In this document: piece by piece, positions 37,264 to 45,764 of the stretch
How the letters are laid out: each line of letters begins with the position of its first letter
Position numbering within the stretch: the first letter of the stretch is position 1
Origin: Desulfuromusa sp.
GTDB taxonomy: Bacteria > Desulfobacterota > Desulfuromonadia > Desulfuromonadales > Geopsychrobacteraceae
Length of the DNA: 64,000 nucleotides
Assembly: GCA_016744595.1 (NCBI GenBank)
Contig: JADGEB010000010.1
Coordinates: forward strand, 1 to 64,000
Direction of reading: 5' to 3'
Notes under the pieces: generated by a model
Told to the model about the DNA's origin: nothing
The model's database searches: none
Seen by the model: the letters and a program-made list of their open reading frames with translations, nothing else
Translations under genes and position numbers: made by a program

Positions 37264-38523
37264 TCAACCCGGCAATACCTCCGCAACAAGGTCAAGAATA
37301 TGGACGGCACGCTTTTTTTCAGTGGCATGATTAATACTGTCTTGTAATTGCATAATACAGCCAGGGCAATCAGTAGCAACCAATTCGGCACCACTTTCTG
37401 CAATAAAACCCGCTTTTTTAGCACCAATCTTTTTACTTGTATCGTAATGGTACACAGAATAAGTTCCACCCAAACCACAACAGGTTCCAGCGTCCTCCAT
37501 CTCGACAAACTCAATCTGCGGTAAAGCTTTCAGAATGGCACGTGGTTCCTTGGTGATTCCATGGTTACGCAAGTGACAGGGATCGTGATAGGTGACTTTG
37601 GTTCGATCTTTCAGCTTTGGCAATTCAGACAGTTTTTCAGCAAATTCCTGTTCAACCAAAAATACGAAAATATCTTTGATTTTATCTTTGTACTGATTAA
37701 ATTCTTCCCCCATTCCCGGATAAATCTGTGTCAATCCAGAGTGGCAAGAAGCACACGCAGTAACAATATAGTCGTATTTATTCTGTTGAAAAACAGCCAA
37801 ATTCTCTTCCGCCAAAGATTCAACGGTCTTTGCCGCCCCGGCAGAAACCGCAGGCAAACCACAGCACACCTGGTCTTTGGGGATAATAACCGTAACACCG
37901 ATAAATTTCAGCGCCTTAAGCAAGGCTTCCCCAGATTCGGGGTACATAAAATTAATCCCGCAGCCAGTAAAGAAAAGGACAGTCGGTTTGTCAGCATCTC
38001 CAGGAATAATGTCAGGACAGCGCTCACGGAATGGTTTTGCCGTCAGGGGTGGCAAGGTCCGATCCGAACTGATGAATGGTGCCGGGAAGCGCAACCGCAA
38101 CCCACTTTGGTCTGGAATTTTCTTGAACAATAATTTTGAAAAAGCCCCACCACCTTTGGCAAGAACATTCATCAAACCCTGATTTTTCAGAATGGTACCA
38201 ACCCCTTTACCAAAGGTTGACAGACCTTTGCGGCTAGCGATTTCACGCCGAGTTGCAGCAACAATATCTTCGGTATGAACCTTGTTCGGACACTGAGCAT
38301 AACAACTACCGCAAAGGAGACACTGAGACATATCGAGGAGAAATTTCCCCTCAAGATCGACATCTCCCTTTAGTAGAGAATCTGCCAGAGCAATCTTGCC
38401 ACGTGCAACACGTCCTTCGTGTTTCTCAGCGCCAAAAGCGGGGCAATATGCGCGGCAGCCGCCACATTTGACACACTGATCGATCTCGTCACGGAAATCT
38501 TCTAATTCTTTTAGCTTAGCCAT
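37264..38523 (-). CDS. glcF: Lactate/glycolate oxidase iron-sulfur subunit, GlcF-like
   Basis: A 419-residue protein with two 4Fe-4S ferredoxin motifs (C17-x2-C20-x2-C23-x3-C27 and CLLCGSCYAQCP near 68) and two CCG domains (VTACASCHSGL and AGTCCGLGGTYS). It matches the electron-transfer subunit of D-lactate or glycolate dehydrogenase. No transmembrane segment is obvious. It follows glcD with a 92-base spacer that holds an inverted pair of REP elements. With larA in the same run, D-lactate is the likeliest substrate, with electrons going to quinone or another carrier. Confidence 0.92.
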   Translation of the reverse strand: MAKLKELEDFRDEIDQCVKCGGCRAYCPAFGAEKHEGRVARGKIALADSLLKGDVDLEGKFLLDMSQCLLCGSCYAQCPNKVHTEDIVAATRREIASRKGLSTFGKGVGTILKNQGLMNVLAKGGGAFSKLLFKKIPDQSGLRLRFPAPFISSDRTLPPLTAKPFRERCPDIIPGDADKPTVLFFTGCGINFMYPESGEALLKALKFIGVTVIIPKDQVCCGLPAVSAGAAKTVESLAEENLAVFQQNKYDYIVTACASCHSGLTQIYPGMGEEFNQYKDKIKDIFVFLVEQEFAEKLSELPKLKDRTKVTYHDPCHLRNHGITKEPRAILKALPQIEFVEMEDAGTCCGLGGTYSVYHYDTSKKIGAKKAGFIAESGAELVATDCPGCIMQLQDSINHATEKKRAVHILDLVAEVLPG

Positions 38524-38541
38524 ATTGTTTCAATTCAATCT

Positions 38542-38611
38542 GTAGGGGCGCTGCTTGCCGCGCCCTGAATCCGAAGAGAACCAAAAGGGCGCAGCAAGCA
38601 GCGCCCCTACG
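38542..38611. repeat. Inverted pair of REP-like elements between glcD and glcF
   Basis: GTAGGGGCGCTGCTTGCCGC runs to GCCCT (38542-38566), and its near-complement AGGGCGCAGCAAGCAGCGCC ends CCTACG (38586-38611). They face each other across about 19 bases, so the transcript can form two small hairpins or one long stem. This is the second REP type, also at 43-66 and 871-897. It sits between two genes encoding subunits of one enzyme. Confidence 0.85.
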
Positions 38612-38615
38612 CAAT

Positions 38616-40001
38616 TTATCTGTCACTCGGAAAAATTTTCCCTGGATTGAGAATATTATTTGGGTCAAGCGCCCGTTTGATTGTCTTCATATAATCAACC
38701 ACATTGGTGGAGAGTTCCATATCGATAAACGGTGCTTTCATAATTCCAACACCATGTTCGCCACTCATGGTTCCACCCAATTCAAGAGCCCCTTCAAAAA
38801 CTTCAACAACAGCTTTTTCAGCTTTTTCATGATCTCCAGAAATTTTACCGTTTACCATGATATTAACGTGGATATTCCCATCACCCGCATGGCCATAATT
38901 AACAATCGGGATTTGATATTTATCAGCAATCGCTTCAATTTTACGGATCATTTCCGGTACTTTGGAACGCGGCACACAGATATCTTCGTTAAACTTGTCC
39001 GGATTAACATTACGCAGACTTGCCGAAACTGAGCGTCGAATCTGCCAGAGAGCTTCGCTCTCTGCCGGAGTTTCGGCAATACGGGTTTCTACGACACCAA
39101 GCGGCCGGGTAATTTCGGCAATTCGCTCGACCTGCTTGGCAAGAAACTCAAGATCGCCATCAACTTCAATAATCAACAGTGCCCGTGCATCATTTGGAAC
39201 CTGTAGATCAGTTGCCTGACGAACACAATCAATGGTTCGACCGTCCATAAATTCGAGGGTGGTCGGGATGATTTTATTGCGGATAATATCAGAAACACCC
39301 TGTGCCGCCCCATCGATAGAATCAAACATGACCAGCATAGTTTTCTTCGCTTCCGGCTTCGGCAACAGCTTGACAATAATCTTGGTAATAACCGCCAATG
39401 TCCCCTCACTGCCACAAATTAACTTGGTCAAATCGTAACCGACCACACCCTTCATGGTCGAGCCACCGGTTTTGATAATATCACCAGTCGGGGTAACAAT
39501 TTCCAAGCCAATAATGTAATCTTTGGTCACCCCGTATTTGACGCAGCGCGGCCCCCCGGCGCACTCTGCAACATTCCCACCCATTGTTGAGACTTTAAGC
39601 GAAGCAGGATCTGGAGGATAAAACAGGCCAAGTTTTTCCACCGTTTTTTGAAAATCTTCGGTGACAACACCCGGTTCGATAGTGGCAACAAGATTTTCTT
39701 CGTCAATTTCAAGTATCTTATCCAGCCGCGTCAAACCCAGGACAACACCACCTGCCGTCGGGACACTTCCCCCGGTAAACCCGGTTCCGGCTCCACGAGG
39801 AAAAACCGGAATCTTGTTTTCGCTGGCCAGCTTCATAATTTGGCTAATTTCTTCCACGCTACCGGGATGGACAACAACATCGGGAAGGTACTGCTTTTGG
39901 GTAGCGTCGTACGAATAACAAATCAAATCAGCTTTATCGGTCAAAACCTGTTCTTTCCCACTGATCTGCTGCAGGTTTGCAATAATATTTTTGTCGAGCA
40001 T
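38616..40001 (-). CDS. glcD: FAD-linked lactate/glycolate dehydrogenase subunit, GlcD-like
   Basis: A 461-residue flavoprotein of the FAD-binding PCMH plus FAD-oxidase C-terminal type. The FAD loop is in PVFPRGAGTGFTGGSVPTAG and VSTMGGNVAECAGG, and the catalytic-domain end has NYGHAGDGNIHVNIMV and MSGEHGVGIMK. It oxidises D-lactate or glycolate, passing electrons to GlcF. I favour the ATG at 40001 (MLDKNIIANLQQ), because the AAAAGGA site directly abuts the earlier ATG at 40010. Upstream lie the HDOD-GGDEF gene and larA on the same strand. Confidence 0.92.
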   Translation of the reverse strand: MLDKNIIANLQQISGKEQVLTDKADLICYSYDATQKQYLPDVVVHPGSVEEISQIMKLASENKIPVFPRGAGTGFTGGSVPTAGGVVLGLTRLDKILEIDEENLVATIEPGVVTEDFQKTVEKLGLFYPPDPASLKVSTMGGNVAECAGGPRCVKYGVTKDYIIGLEIVTPTGDIIKTGGSTMKGVVGYDLTKLICGSEGTLAVITKIIVKLLPKPEAKKTMLVMFDSIDGAAQGVSDIIRNKIIPTTLEFMDGRTIDCVRQATDLQVPNDARALLIIEVDGDLEFLAKQVERIAEITRPLGVVETRIAETPAESEALWQIRRSVSASLRNVNPDKFNEDICVPRSKVPEMIRKIEAIADKYQIPIVNYGHAGDGNIHVNIMVNGKISGDHEKAEKAVVEVFEGALELGGTMSGEHGVGIMKAPFIDMELSTNVVDYMKTIKRALDPNNILNPGKIFPSDR

Positions 40002-40097
40002 TGGGCACATTCCTTTTGACTGCAGGGTTTTATCGTTGTCTTGGCATTTCTGTGGTTAACTTAGGGGCTATATTATTAAATATATGACCATATAAGT

Positions 40098-41654
40098 CTA
40101 CTTTGTTTTACCGAACCATCCACTCTTCTCAGCATAAGCCTCAACCCGATTACGCCCTTTTTTCTTTGCCGTATAGAGCGCTTTATCTGCCCGCTCAATC
40201 AGTTCGGTTTTCTTCATCGGCTTACCGATTCCGGAAAAAACCGCGACACCAAAACTGCTGGTCACCCGATAGTCATCACCATCATAACTGAAGGGATGCT
40301 GCTCAATAGCAATACGGATTTTTTCTGCGACAATCAATGCATCAGTCTGATTAGTTTCAGGCAGAATAAAGACGAATTCCTCGCCACCATAACGAGCCAT
40401 AAGATCATATTCACGAATGACTCCAGTACAAAGACTAGCGAGCTCTTTTAACACATAGTCTCCCGCTTGATGCCCATAAAAATCGTTGAATTTTTTAAAA
40501 TTATCAATATCAGCAAGGATCAAACTCAATTCGTTCTCCTGACGAATACTTCTACTGATTTCTTTGTCAAGAGATTCTTGAAAATAGCGATGATTATAAA
40601 TTTGAGTCAAACCATCCAGATTGGCAATCCCTTCTAGGTAGGTATTTTTTTCTTCCAATTCAGATGTCAATTTCTCCAATTGCATCTTTGATTGAACAAG
40701 CTCCCTGTTTATCTGCTCATAACTCATATTGAGTAAGCTAAGCTCGATATTAGCCTGCTGTAGAATCTCCGGGATTGATGCCGTCCCCTCAATATTTAAG
40801 CCAAAATATTTTGCTGCACTGGCAACATCCCCATTTGCTTGTTCCAGAATTTCATCAATGCTGGCAGTATCAAGCTTAAACATCTTTTGCGTACGCTCAC
40901 GAAATGGAGCATGGTAGTCAATTGGATTACCCGAATACATAATATTAGCCAGCAGCGCCGCCAGATGAACGACCTTGATTTCCGTTTTGAGATCCGCATC
41001 ATCTCCGCTGTAACTGTCAGGATCATGGTGGTAGATAATCGGGATAGCCAGACTATCGGGAAAGTTCCAGAGTTTAGCCGCCTCGCCACCAATATAAGCG
41101 TGGTTGGCGCCGATCTGTTCATCTTCAAGCTCCAATAACCGCTTTTCACTCCCAGCAGCCTCTTCCAGCAATTGATCATAAGTTTCACGATAGGTACAGG
41201 CTAAAATCAACTTCCCAAGGTTTTGTAATAAACTGACGGTAAAAGCCTCTTCGGGGTCTTGCTCTGAAACCTTCGCCATAATCAGCTTGGAAGAAACGGC
41301 TGCGGCAAGGGATTCTTCCCAGAAACGTTCATAATTAAAACCAACACCATGCTGAGGCCGCTCCATATTCAAAAAGGAGAAGGACAAAACCAGGCTCCGC
41401 ACGGCATTGGTTCCCAAAATAGCAACCGCCTGCTGAATCGTTCTCACTTCATTGGGGAAATTGTAGAAAGAGGAGTTCACCACTTTTAGAATTTTTGTCG
41501 ACAACGATACATCTTGGGATATCAATTTGGAGATATCATAGATAGTAGTTTCTTCCTTGCCGGTAATATTGATCAATTTGGATGCTACAGTCGAAAGAGT
41601 CGGCAAAGAACCAGTTTCAACCACTCGCTGGATAACCTCTTCTTTTGTTGGCAT
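40098..41654 (-). CDS. HDOD-GGDEF signalling protein (probable diguanylate cyclase)
   Basis: A 518-residue cytosolic protein. The N-terminal HDOD domain, about residues 15-210, begins GSLPTLSTVASKLINI. A coiled-coil helix (YEQINRELVQSKMQLEKLTS, then ELEEKN) connects to a C-terminal GGDEF domain. The active site is GGEEF near residue 423, and an inhibitory I-site REYD precedes it by exactly five residues, so product-inhibited c-di-GMP synthesis is expected. It is placed 29 bases after larA and 96 bases before glcD on the same strand, an unusual location that suggests linkage between lactate use and c-di-GMP. Confidence 0.9.
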   Translation of the reverse strand: MPTKEEVIQRVVETGSLPTLSTVASKLINITGKEETTIYDISKLISQDVSLSTKILKVVNSSFYNFPNEVRTIQQAVAILGTNAVRSLVLSFSFLNMERPQHGVGFNYERFWEESLAAAVSSKLIMAKVSEQDPEEAFTVSLLQNLGKLILACTYRETYDQLLEEAAGSEKRLLELEDEQIGANHAYIGGEAAKLWNFPDSLAIPIIYHHDPDSYSGDDADLKTEIKVVHLAALLANIMYSGNPIDYHAPFRERTQKMFKLDTASIDEILEQANGDVASAAKYFGLNIEGTASIPEILQQANIELSLLNMSYEQINRELVQSKMQLEKLTSELEEKNTYLEGIANLDGLTQIYNHRYFQESLDKEISRSIRQENELSLILADIDNFKKFNDFYGHQAGDYVLKELASLCTGVIREYDLMARYGGEEFVFILPETNQTDALIVAEKIRIAIEQHPFSYDGDDYRVTSSFGVAVFSGIGKPMKKTELIERADKALYTAKKKGRNRVEAYAEKSGWFGKTK

Positions 41655-41683
41655 ATAAATTCCTTTTATTTCAGCATTAAGAG

Positions 41684-42961
41684 CTAGACATTATTATCAA
41701 TCACCGGCAGAACCATCCCACCGTCAGGAATAACAACAATCTTCGCATTTTTGTCTAAATCGGGCAGTATCAGTTCCAGCGAACTCCCTAAATCAATCTT
41801 TTTTTCCATCCCCATCTTTTGTGTTTGATCAGCCGTGAATTCACTAATCAAGATCACCCTGAACCGGCGTGCTTTTGACAAAGTTGCGTGAGCTGTCTGA
41901 CCATTGATCTGGTAATCGTCCCGCAGAGCCCTTTCGAACTCATCCAATTCTTGATAGCGGAACCAATCGTAAAAGGTAGCGTTACCAAACCCGTCACGAC
42001 AAGCAGCCAATAAAACAATAGTTCCCCCTTCTTTGACTGCTTGACAGCCATAATCGAGTGCTTTTTGCGCTTGGATAAAATTGATATCCTTTGGCTCACC
42101 ACCACAGGATATCACCGCCAGGTCAGCAGGTTCTTCCATAGTTACCTGAAATAGTTTTCGAACCATCTCACATCCTGATCGATGAGCCTGTTCCAGATCC
42201 CCACAAAACACGCCAAGAATCTCTTTGTCAGGAGAAAGAACCGTATTCAACAAAAAATCAGGTTTGACCAAGCAAGCTGCCTGAAGCAAATTTCTGTCAA
42301 CGGGATTACCCTCCAACACTCCGGTCACAGCATTCGGGTGTTTCCCGCCAACTTCTGGTGGGTTAAACACAGAAAAGTGACTCGCCATACAGGTTTGACG
42401 GCTTGCAACACCCGGCACCAAGCCTTTGCGCCCACCTCCAAAACCAGCAAAATAGTGAAATCCGATTGTACCGGTCACAATCACTCGATCTGCTTCAACC
42501 ACCCGACGATTAACCTGCACCGAGATACCAGAGTCGGTCATCCCTAGATCGACCAGTTCAGCAAGGTCATCACATTCGTGATCATAAACTGCAATTCGAC
42601 CATACAGAGAGCCGAGTATTTTGCGATGTTCCTCTTTGCTCTGCTTGCGATGAATTCCCAACGCGATAATGATTTCTATATCACTATCAGGGATTCCAAT
42701 AACATTGAGTTCAGCAATCAGAATCGGCAAATAGATCTCACTGCCAGTGTAACGGGTGATATCAGAAGTCACTATGGCTATAGTTTCACCCGATTTTAAA
42801 ATCTCTTTCAACGGCAATGATCCGACAGGGTTGGCCAATGCATCATGAATCAATGGTTCAGCAGTGGGCGGCTTAGGCAACTTTTCTGGTTGAAGTAACC
42901 TGGCATTAGGCACCCGACATGGAAATGAGCTGGCACCATATTTTAATTCTATTGTTTCCAT
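41684..42961 (-). CDS. larA: LarA-like nickel-dependent lactate racemase (DUF2088)
   Basis: A 425-residue LarA-family protein, which uses a nickel-pincer nucleotide cofactor to racemise lactate or another alpha-hydroxy acid. The opening METIELKYGASSFPCRVPNA, the motif VTSDITRYTGSEIYLPILI, and GTIGFHYFAGFGGGRKGLVP with ASRQTCMASH match the family. I chose the ATG at 42961, preceded by AGGGGA; upstream in-frame sequence to 43141 is mostly a diverged repeat translated by chance. LarB, LarC and LarE for cofactor assembly are not in the window. Near glcDF it would let one stereospecific dehydrogenase use both lactate isomers. Confidence 0.88.
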   Translation of the reverse strand: METIELKYGASSFPCRVPNARLLQPEKLPKPPTAEPLIHDALANPVGSLPLKEILKSGETIAIVTSDITRYTGSEIYLPILIAELNVIGIPDSDIEIIIALGIHRKQSKEEHRKILGSLYGRIAVYDHECDDLAELVDLGMTDSGISVQVNRRVVEADRVIVTGTIGFHYFAGFGGGRKGLVPGVASRQTCMASHFSVFNPPEVGGKHPNAVTGVLEGNPVDRNLLQAACLVKPDFLLNTVLSPDKEILGVFCGDLEQAHRSGCEMVRKLFQVTMEEPADLAVISCGGEPKDINFIQAQKALDYGCQAVKEGGTIVLLAACRDGFGNATFYDWFRYQELDEFERALRDDYQINGQTAHATLSKARRFRVILISEFTADQTQKMGMEKKIDLGSSLELILPDLDKNAKIVVIPDGGMVLPVIDNNV

Positions 42962-42977
42962 CGTTTCCCCTTTAGCC

Positions 42978-43054
42978 GTAGGCTCCCCCTGTGGGTGCTC
43001 AGAACTTGTTGCCGTGAACAAACCACTGGCGACCACGGGGGGCTCGCCCTCTGC
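42978..43054. repeat. Diverged REP-like pair upstream of larA
   Basis: GTAGGCTCCCCCTGTGGGTG (42978-42997) and ACCACGGGGGGCTCGCCC (43033-43050) resemble the GTAGGGGCACCCCCCTGTGG type in opposite orientations but with several mismatches. They lie in the larA 5' region and create a misleading N-terminal extension of that reading frame. Confidence 0.5.
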
Positions 43055-43121
43055 AGATTGTTGGATTAAAACACAGGAGTTCAAGAATACCAGAATCTCT
43101 GCCGACAGAACATCCAGAAAC

Positions 43122-43178
43122 AGGAGATATTGTTGCAGCACAAGCAGGTGCTGTGATAAAAAATATCTTCCTGCTTGA
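43122..43178 (+). promoter_or_regulatory. Two mutually exclusive hairpins in the larA-ilvE divergent region
   Basis: CAGGAGATATT (43122-43132) can pair with AATATCTTCCTG (43163-43174), with CAGCAC/GTGCTG nested inside. Alternatively CAAGCAGG (43142-43149) can pair perfectly with CCTGCTTG (43171-43178). The two folds share the right arm. The element ends 56 bases before the ilvE start and may be an operator or leader structure; no U-run terminator is present. Confidence 0.4.
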
Positions 43179-43234
43179 TGTACTCGTAAAAAGTTGTGAA
43201 ATAGCTAAGTCAGCATTGCCGGAGAAGATTTATT

Positions 43235-44299
43235 ATGGACTTACAAATTCTACCTATTTCTGCGCCAAAAGCACGAATTGATGATGAAAATGAGCTGATA
43301 TTTGGCAAGCAGTATACCGACCGAATGTTGGTAATGGAATACGACAGAAACAAGGGCTGGCATTCGGCACGCATTCAACCCTATGGCCCCCTTTTGCTAG
43401 ATCCTGCAGCGATGGTTCTTCACTATTCGCAGGAAATTTTCGAAGGTTTAAAGGTTTTTCGCCGTGCAGATGGTAGCCTTTCCATGTTCCGGCCAGCAGA
43501 CAACATCACTCGCTTTAATCGCAGTGCAGAGCGAATGTGTATGCCGCAAGTCGATGAAAAATTCTTTCTCGATGCAATGCTTGAACTGATCCGATTAGAA
43601 GCAGACTGGGTACCGCACAACGAAGGAACCAGCCTCTACGTCCGACCAACAATGATCGCGACCGAGCCGATGCTCGGGGTTCGTCCTGCAGATCAATATC
43701 TTTGCTACGTCATTCTCAGCCCCGTAGGTCCCTACTACAAAGGTGGCGTTGCTCCGGTAAAAATCTGGATTTCCGATTATTATGTCCGTGCTACAGAAGG
43801 GGGAACTGGCGAAGCAAAAACTGGTGGAAACTATGCAGCCAGTCTTTATGCCGCCAAAGAAGCAACAGAAAATGGCTACGATCAGGTTCTCTGGCTCGAC
43901 GCCAAGGAAAAACGTTTTGTCGAAGAAGTTGGAAGTATGAATATGCTGTTTCTTTATGATGGCAAAATTGTCACCTCTCCACTCCACGGAACCGTTCTCG
44001 ATGGGATAACGCGCCGCTCCGTGTTGACTCTGGTGAAAGAGATGGGATACGAAATTGAAGAACGGGCACTAAGCGTTGATGACATTATGGAAGGCAGCAG
44101 AAATGGCCGTCTCCAAGAAGCCTTTGGCGCAGGAACCGCCGTCGCTATTTCGCCGGTTGGTTCCTTTTGTTACAAAAATACCTGTGTTCAGCTGGGAGAC
44201 GGGAACCCGGGCAAACTCACCATGGAACTGTACAACAAGTTGACCGCCATTCAATATGGCAGACATACAGATGATCATGATTGGATTACTTTGTTATAA
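43235..44299 (+). CDS. ilvE: Branched-chain amino acid aminotransferase
   Basis: A PLP-dependent class IV aminotransferase of 354 residues that interconverts Leu/Ile/Val with their 2-oxo acids. The Schiff-base lysine is in GEAKTGGNYAASLYA, and other family motifs are HYSQEIFEGLKVFRR, LYVRPTMIATEP and FGAGTAVAISPVG. It resembles the longer eukaryote/Gram-positive-type BCAT rather than E. coli IlvE. It is monocistronic and diverges from larA. A G-less palindrome follows at 44313. Confidence 0.95.
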   Translation: MDLQILPISAPKARIDDENELIFGKQYTDRMLVMEYDRNKGWHSARIQPYGPLLLDPAAMVLHYSQEIFEGLKVFRRADGSLSMFRPADNITRFNRSAERMCMPQVDEKFFLDAMLELIRLEADWVPHNEGTSLYVRPTMIATEPMLGVRPADQYLCYVILSPVGPYYKGGVAPVKIWISDYYVRATEGGTGEAKTGGNYAASLYAAKEATENGYDQVLWLDAKEKRFVEEVGSMNMLFLYDGKIVTSPLHGTVLDGITRRSVLTLVKEMGYEIEERALSVDDIMEGSRNGRLQEAFGAGTAVAISPVGSFCYKNTCVQLGDGNPGKLTMELYNKLTAIQYGRHTDDHDWITLL

Positions 44300-44312
44300 A
44301 ATCGTTTCAATT

Positions 44313-44345
44313 GCATTCTCTCCCTCAAAGAGAGGGAGAGAATGC
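44313..44345. repeat. Perfect 14-bp-arm palindrome after ilvE
   Basis: GCATTCTCTCCCTC (44313-44326) and its exact complement (44332-44345) flank AAAGA. It could be a 3' stem of the ilvE mRNA; there is no T-run on the plus strand. The remaining gap to 44539 is AT-rich with nothing else visible. Confidence 0.7.
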
Positions 44346-44539
44346 CTAAGAACATAGCAATAAACCAATTCTTAGCAGAAAAAACATAGAATCAATAACC
44401 TAAAAATACGTACTCCTTTTGAGTACAATTAAACTCAAAAACAATACACCCAACTCTTCCTCCTTCTACAGTTTCACAATGTTGCGCCCTAACAATCTGA
44501 ATTAAATAAGAAAAATCGACAGATAAGCTTTTCATGAGT

Positions 44540-44556
44540 TTGGCATAAAACCTGCC
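44540..44556 (+). promoter_or_regulatory. sigma54-like promoter of the glutamate synthase operon
   Basis: TTGGCATAAAACCTGCC has GG (44542-44543) and GC (44554-44555) exactly ten bases apart, the RpoN -24/-12 layout. It lies about 102 bases before the first glutamate synthase gene. Nitrogen-regulated sigma54 control fits the function of the operon. Confidence 0.7.
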
Positions 44557-44657
44557 TTACATTTCTTCTACAGAGAACCTTTCTGTGCCACAATTCACAG
44601 CCAACATCAAAACAGCTTAAATTAAATACATCAAGCTAAGCAAAAAAAGGAGCCTCT

Positions 44658-45764
44658 ATGTGTCGCATTGGCGCAATAAAAAGTCTGGATTATGTCCATC
44701 CAAGTATCGCTTTAAAATTAATGCGGTCGCAGCAAGAAGGACACGACAACTCGGGGTTTGCCATGGTCATGCAGAACCTTGGCGGCATCTTCGAGCCCTA
44801 TAAACACCTACCAACACTGTCAATGGCCTGCACTGACAACGGAATCAAAATCGCAGAAAACATTCTCCACGAAGTTGGTTTCCGGCGAACTGTCCAGTGG
44901 TCACCGCAAGTCAACGACTGGCCAGGTCTCGATATCAGCGCTATGCCCCACTATGTTTTCGAAACCTTCAATTACCCATATGCCTACGAAAATCTGGGAA
45001 AGAAAGAAAAGCAGGAACTTCTCCTTGATACGCGCCTGCGACTTCGCGAGGCTCTTGAAGGCAACGAAGAGGGGTTTGTTTATTCTTTCTGGCCCGATGT
45101 TATCACTCTGAAAGAAATTGGTGATCCACACGATATCGGCACCTATTTCAACCTTTGGGAAGTTGATGATCGCTTCACCGCCAAAGTAATCACTGCCCAG
45201 TGCCGTCAAAATACGAACTACGATATTGTCCGCTATGCAGCACACCCCTTCCACCTGCAGGGCTACACAGTTCTTGCTAATGGCGAGAATACTTTTTATC
45301 TCAAAAACAAAGAGTTTCAGCAGGGGCTTCATCGGGGCTACATTGGCTTTGAATCAGATTCGCAGTGTTTTCTCTACACCCTGCACTATGTTCATCGGCA
45401 GCTTGGCTGGCCACTCCCCTACTACAAACATGTTGTCACCCCACTCCCCTTTGAGCAGATCGAGGAACGAGAAGACAAAAAGCAACTACTGTCCATGCGT
45501 CAATCTTTGACCCATCTGGAAATCAACGGCCCCAACACAATCATCGGCATGCTCCCAGACAACACTCTATTCACCTGTTGTGATGCGAAAAAACTGCGGC
45601 CGGTTGTCATCGGGCATGATGACAAAATGGTGGTCATCTCTTCAGAAATCTGCGGCGTCAACGAAGTCCTCCCTGATCGTGACTGGGAAACTGACATCTA
45701 CCCGAACGAACGTGAAACTATCGCTATTAACGACAAGTTGGAGGTGCAGAGATGGAAACAATAA
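44658..45764 (+). CDS. Glutamate synthase, glutamine amidotransferase subunit (archaeal-type split GOGAT)
   Basis: A 368-residue class II glutamine amidotransferase. Cys2 (MCRIGAIKS) becomes the N-terminal nucleophile after Met removal, and the motif QQEGHDNSGFAMVMQ is the GATase fold signature. It would release ammonia from glutamine for the FMN subunit encoded next. It is one of three separate genes replacing the single GltB chain of E. coli. Its stop overlaps the next start by 13 bases. An AAAAGGAG ribosome site precedes the ATG. Confidence 0.9.
   Translation: MCRIGAIKSLDYVHPSIALKLMRSQQEGHDNSGFAMVMQNLGGIFEPYKHLPTLSMACTDNGIKIAENILHEVGFRRTVQWSPQVNDWPGLDISAMPHYVFETFNYPYAYENLGKKEKQELLLDTRLRLREALEGNEEGFVYSFWPDVITLKEIGDPHDIGTYFNLWEVDDRFTAKVITAQCRQNTNYDIVRYAAHPFHLQGYTVLANGENTFYLKNKEFQQGLHRGYIGFESDSQCFLYTLHYVHRQLGWPLPYYKHVVTPLPFEQIEEREDKKQLLSMRQSLTHLEINGPNTIIGMLPDNTLFTCCDAKKLRPVVIGHDDKMVVISSEICGVNEVLPDRDWETDIYPNERETIAINDKLEVQRWKQ

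Noticed and set aside
37561-38133. 190-codon frame opposite glcF
   Set aside because: Antisense to a gene with clear iron-sulfur and CCG motifs; no start signal.
42962-43141. N-terminal 60-residue extension of the LarA reading frame
   Set aside because: It is translated repeat sequence; the AGGGGA site and the conserved METIELKYGASSF opening point to the start at 42961.
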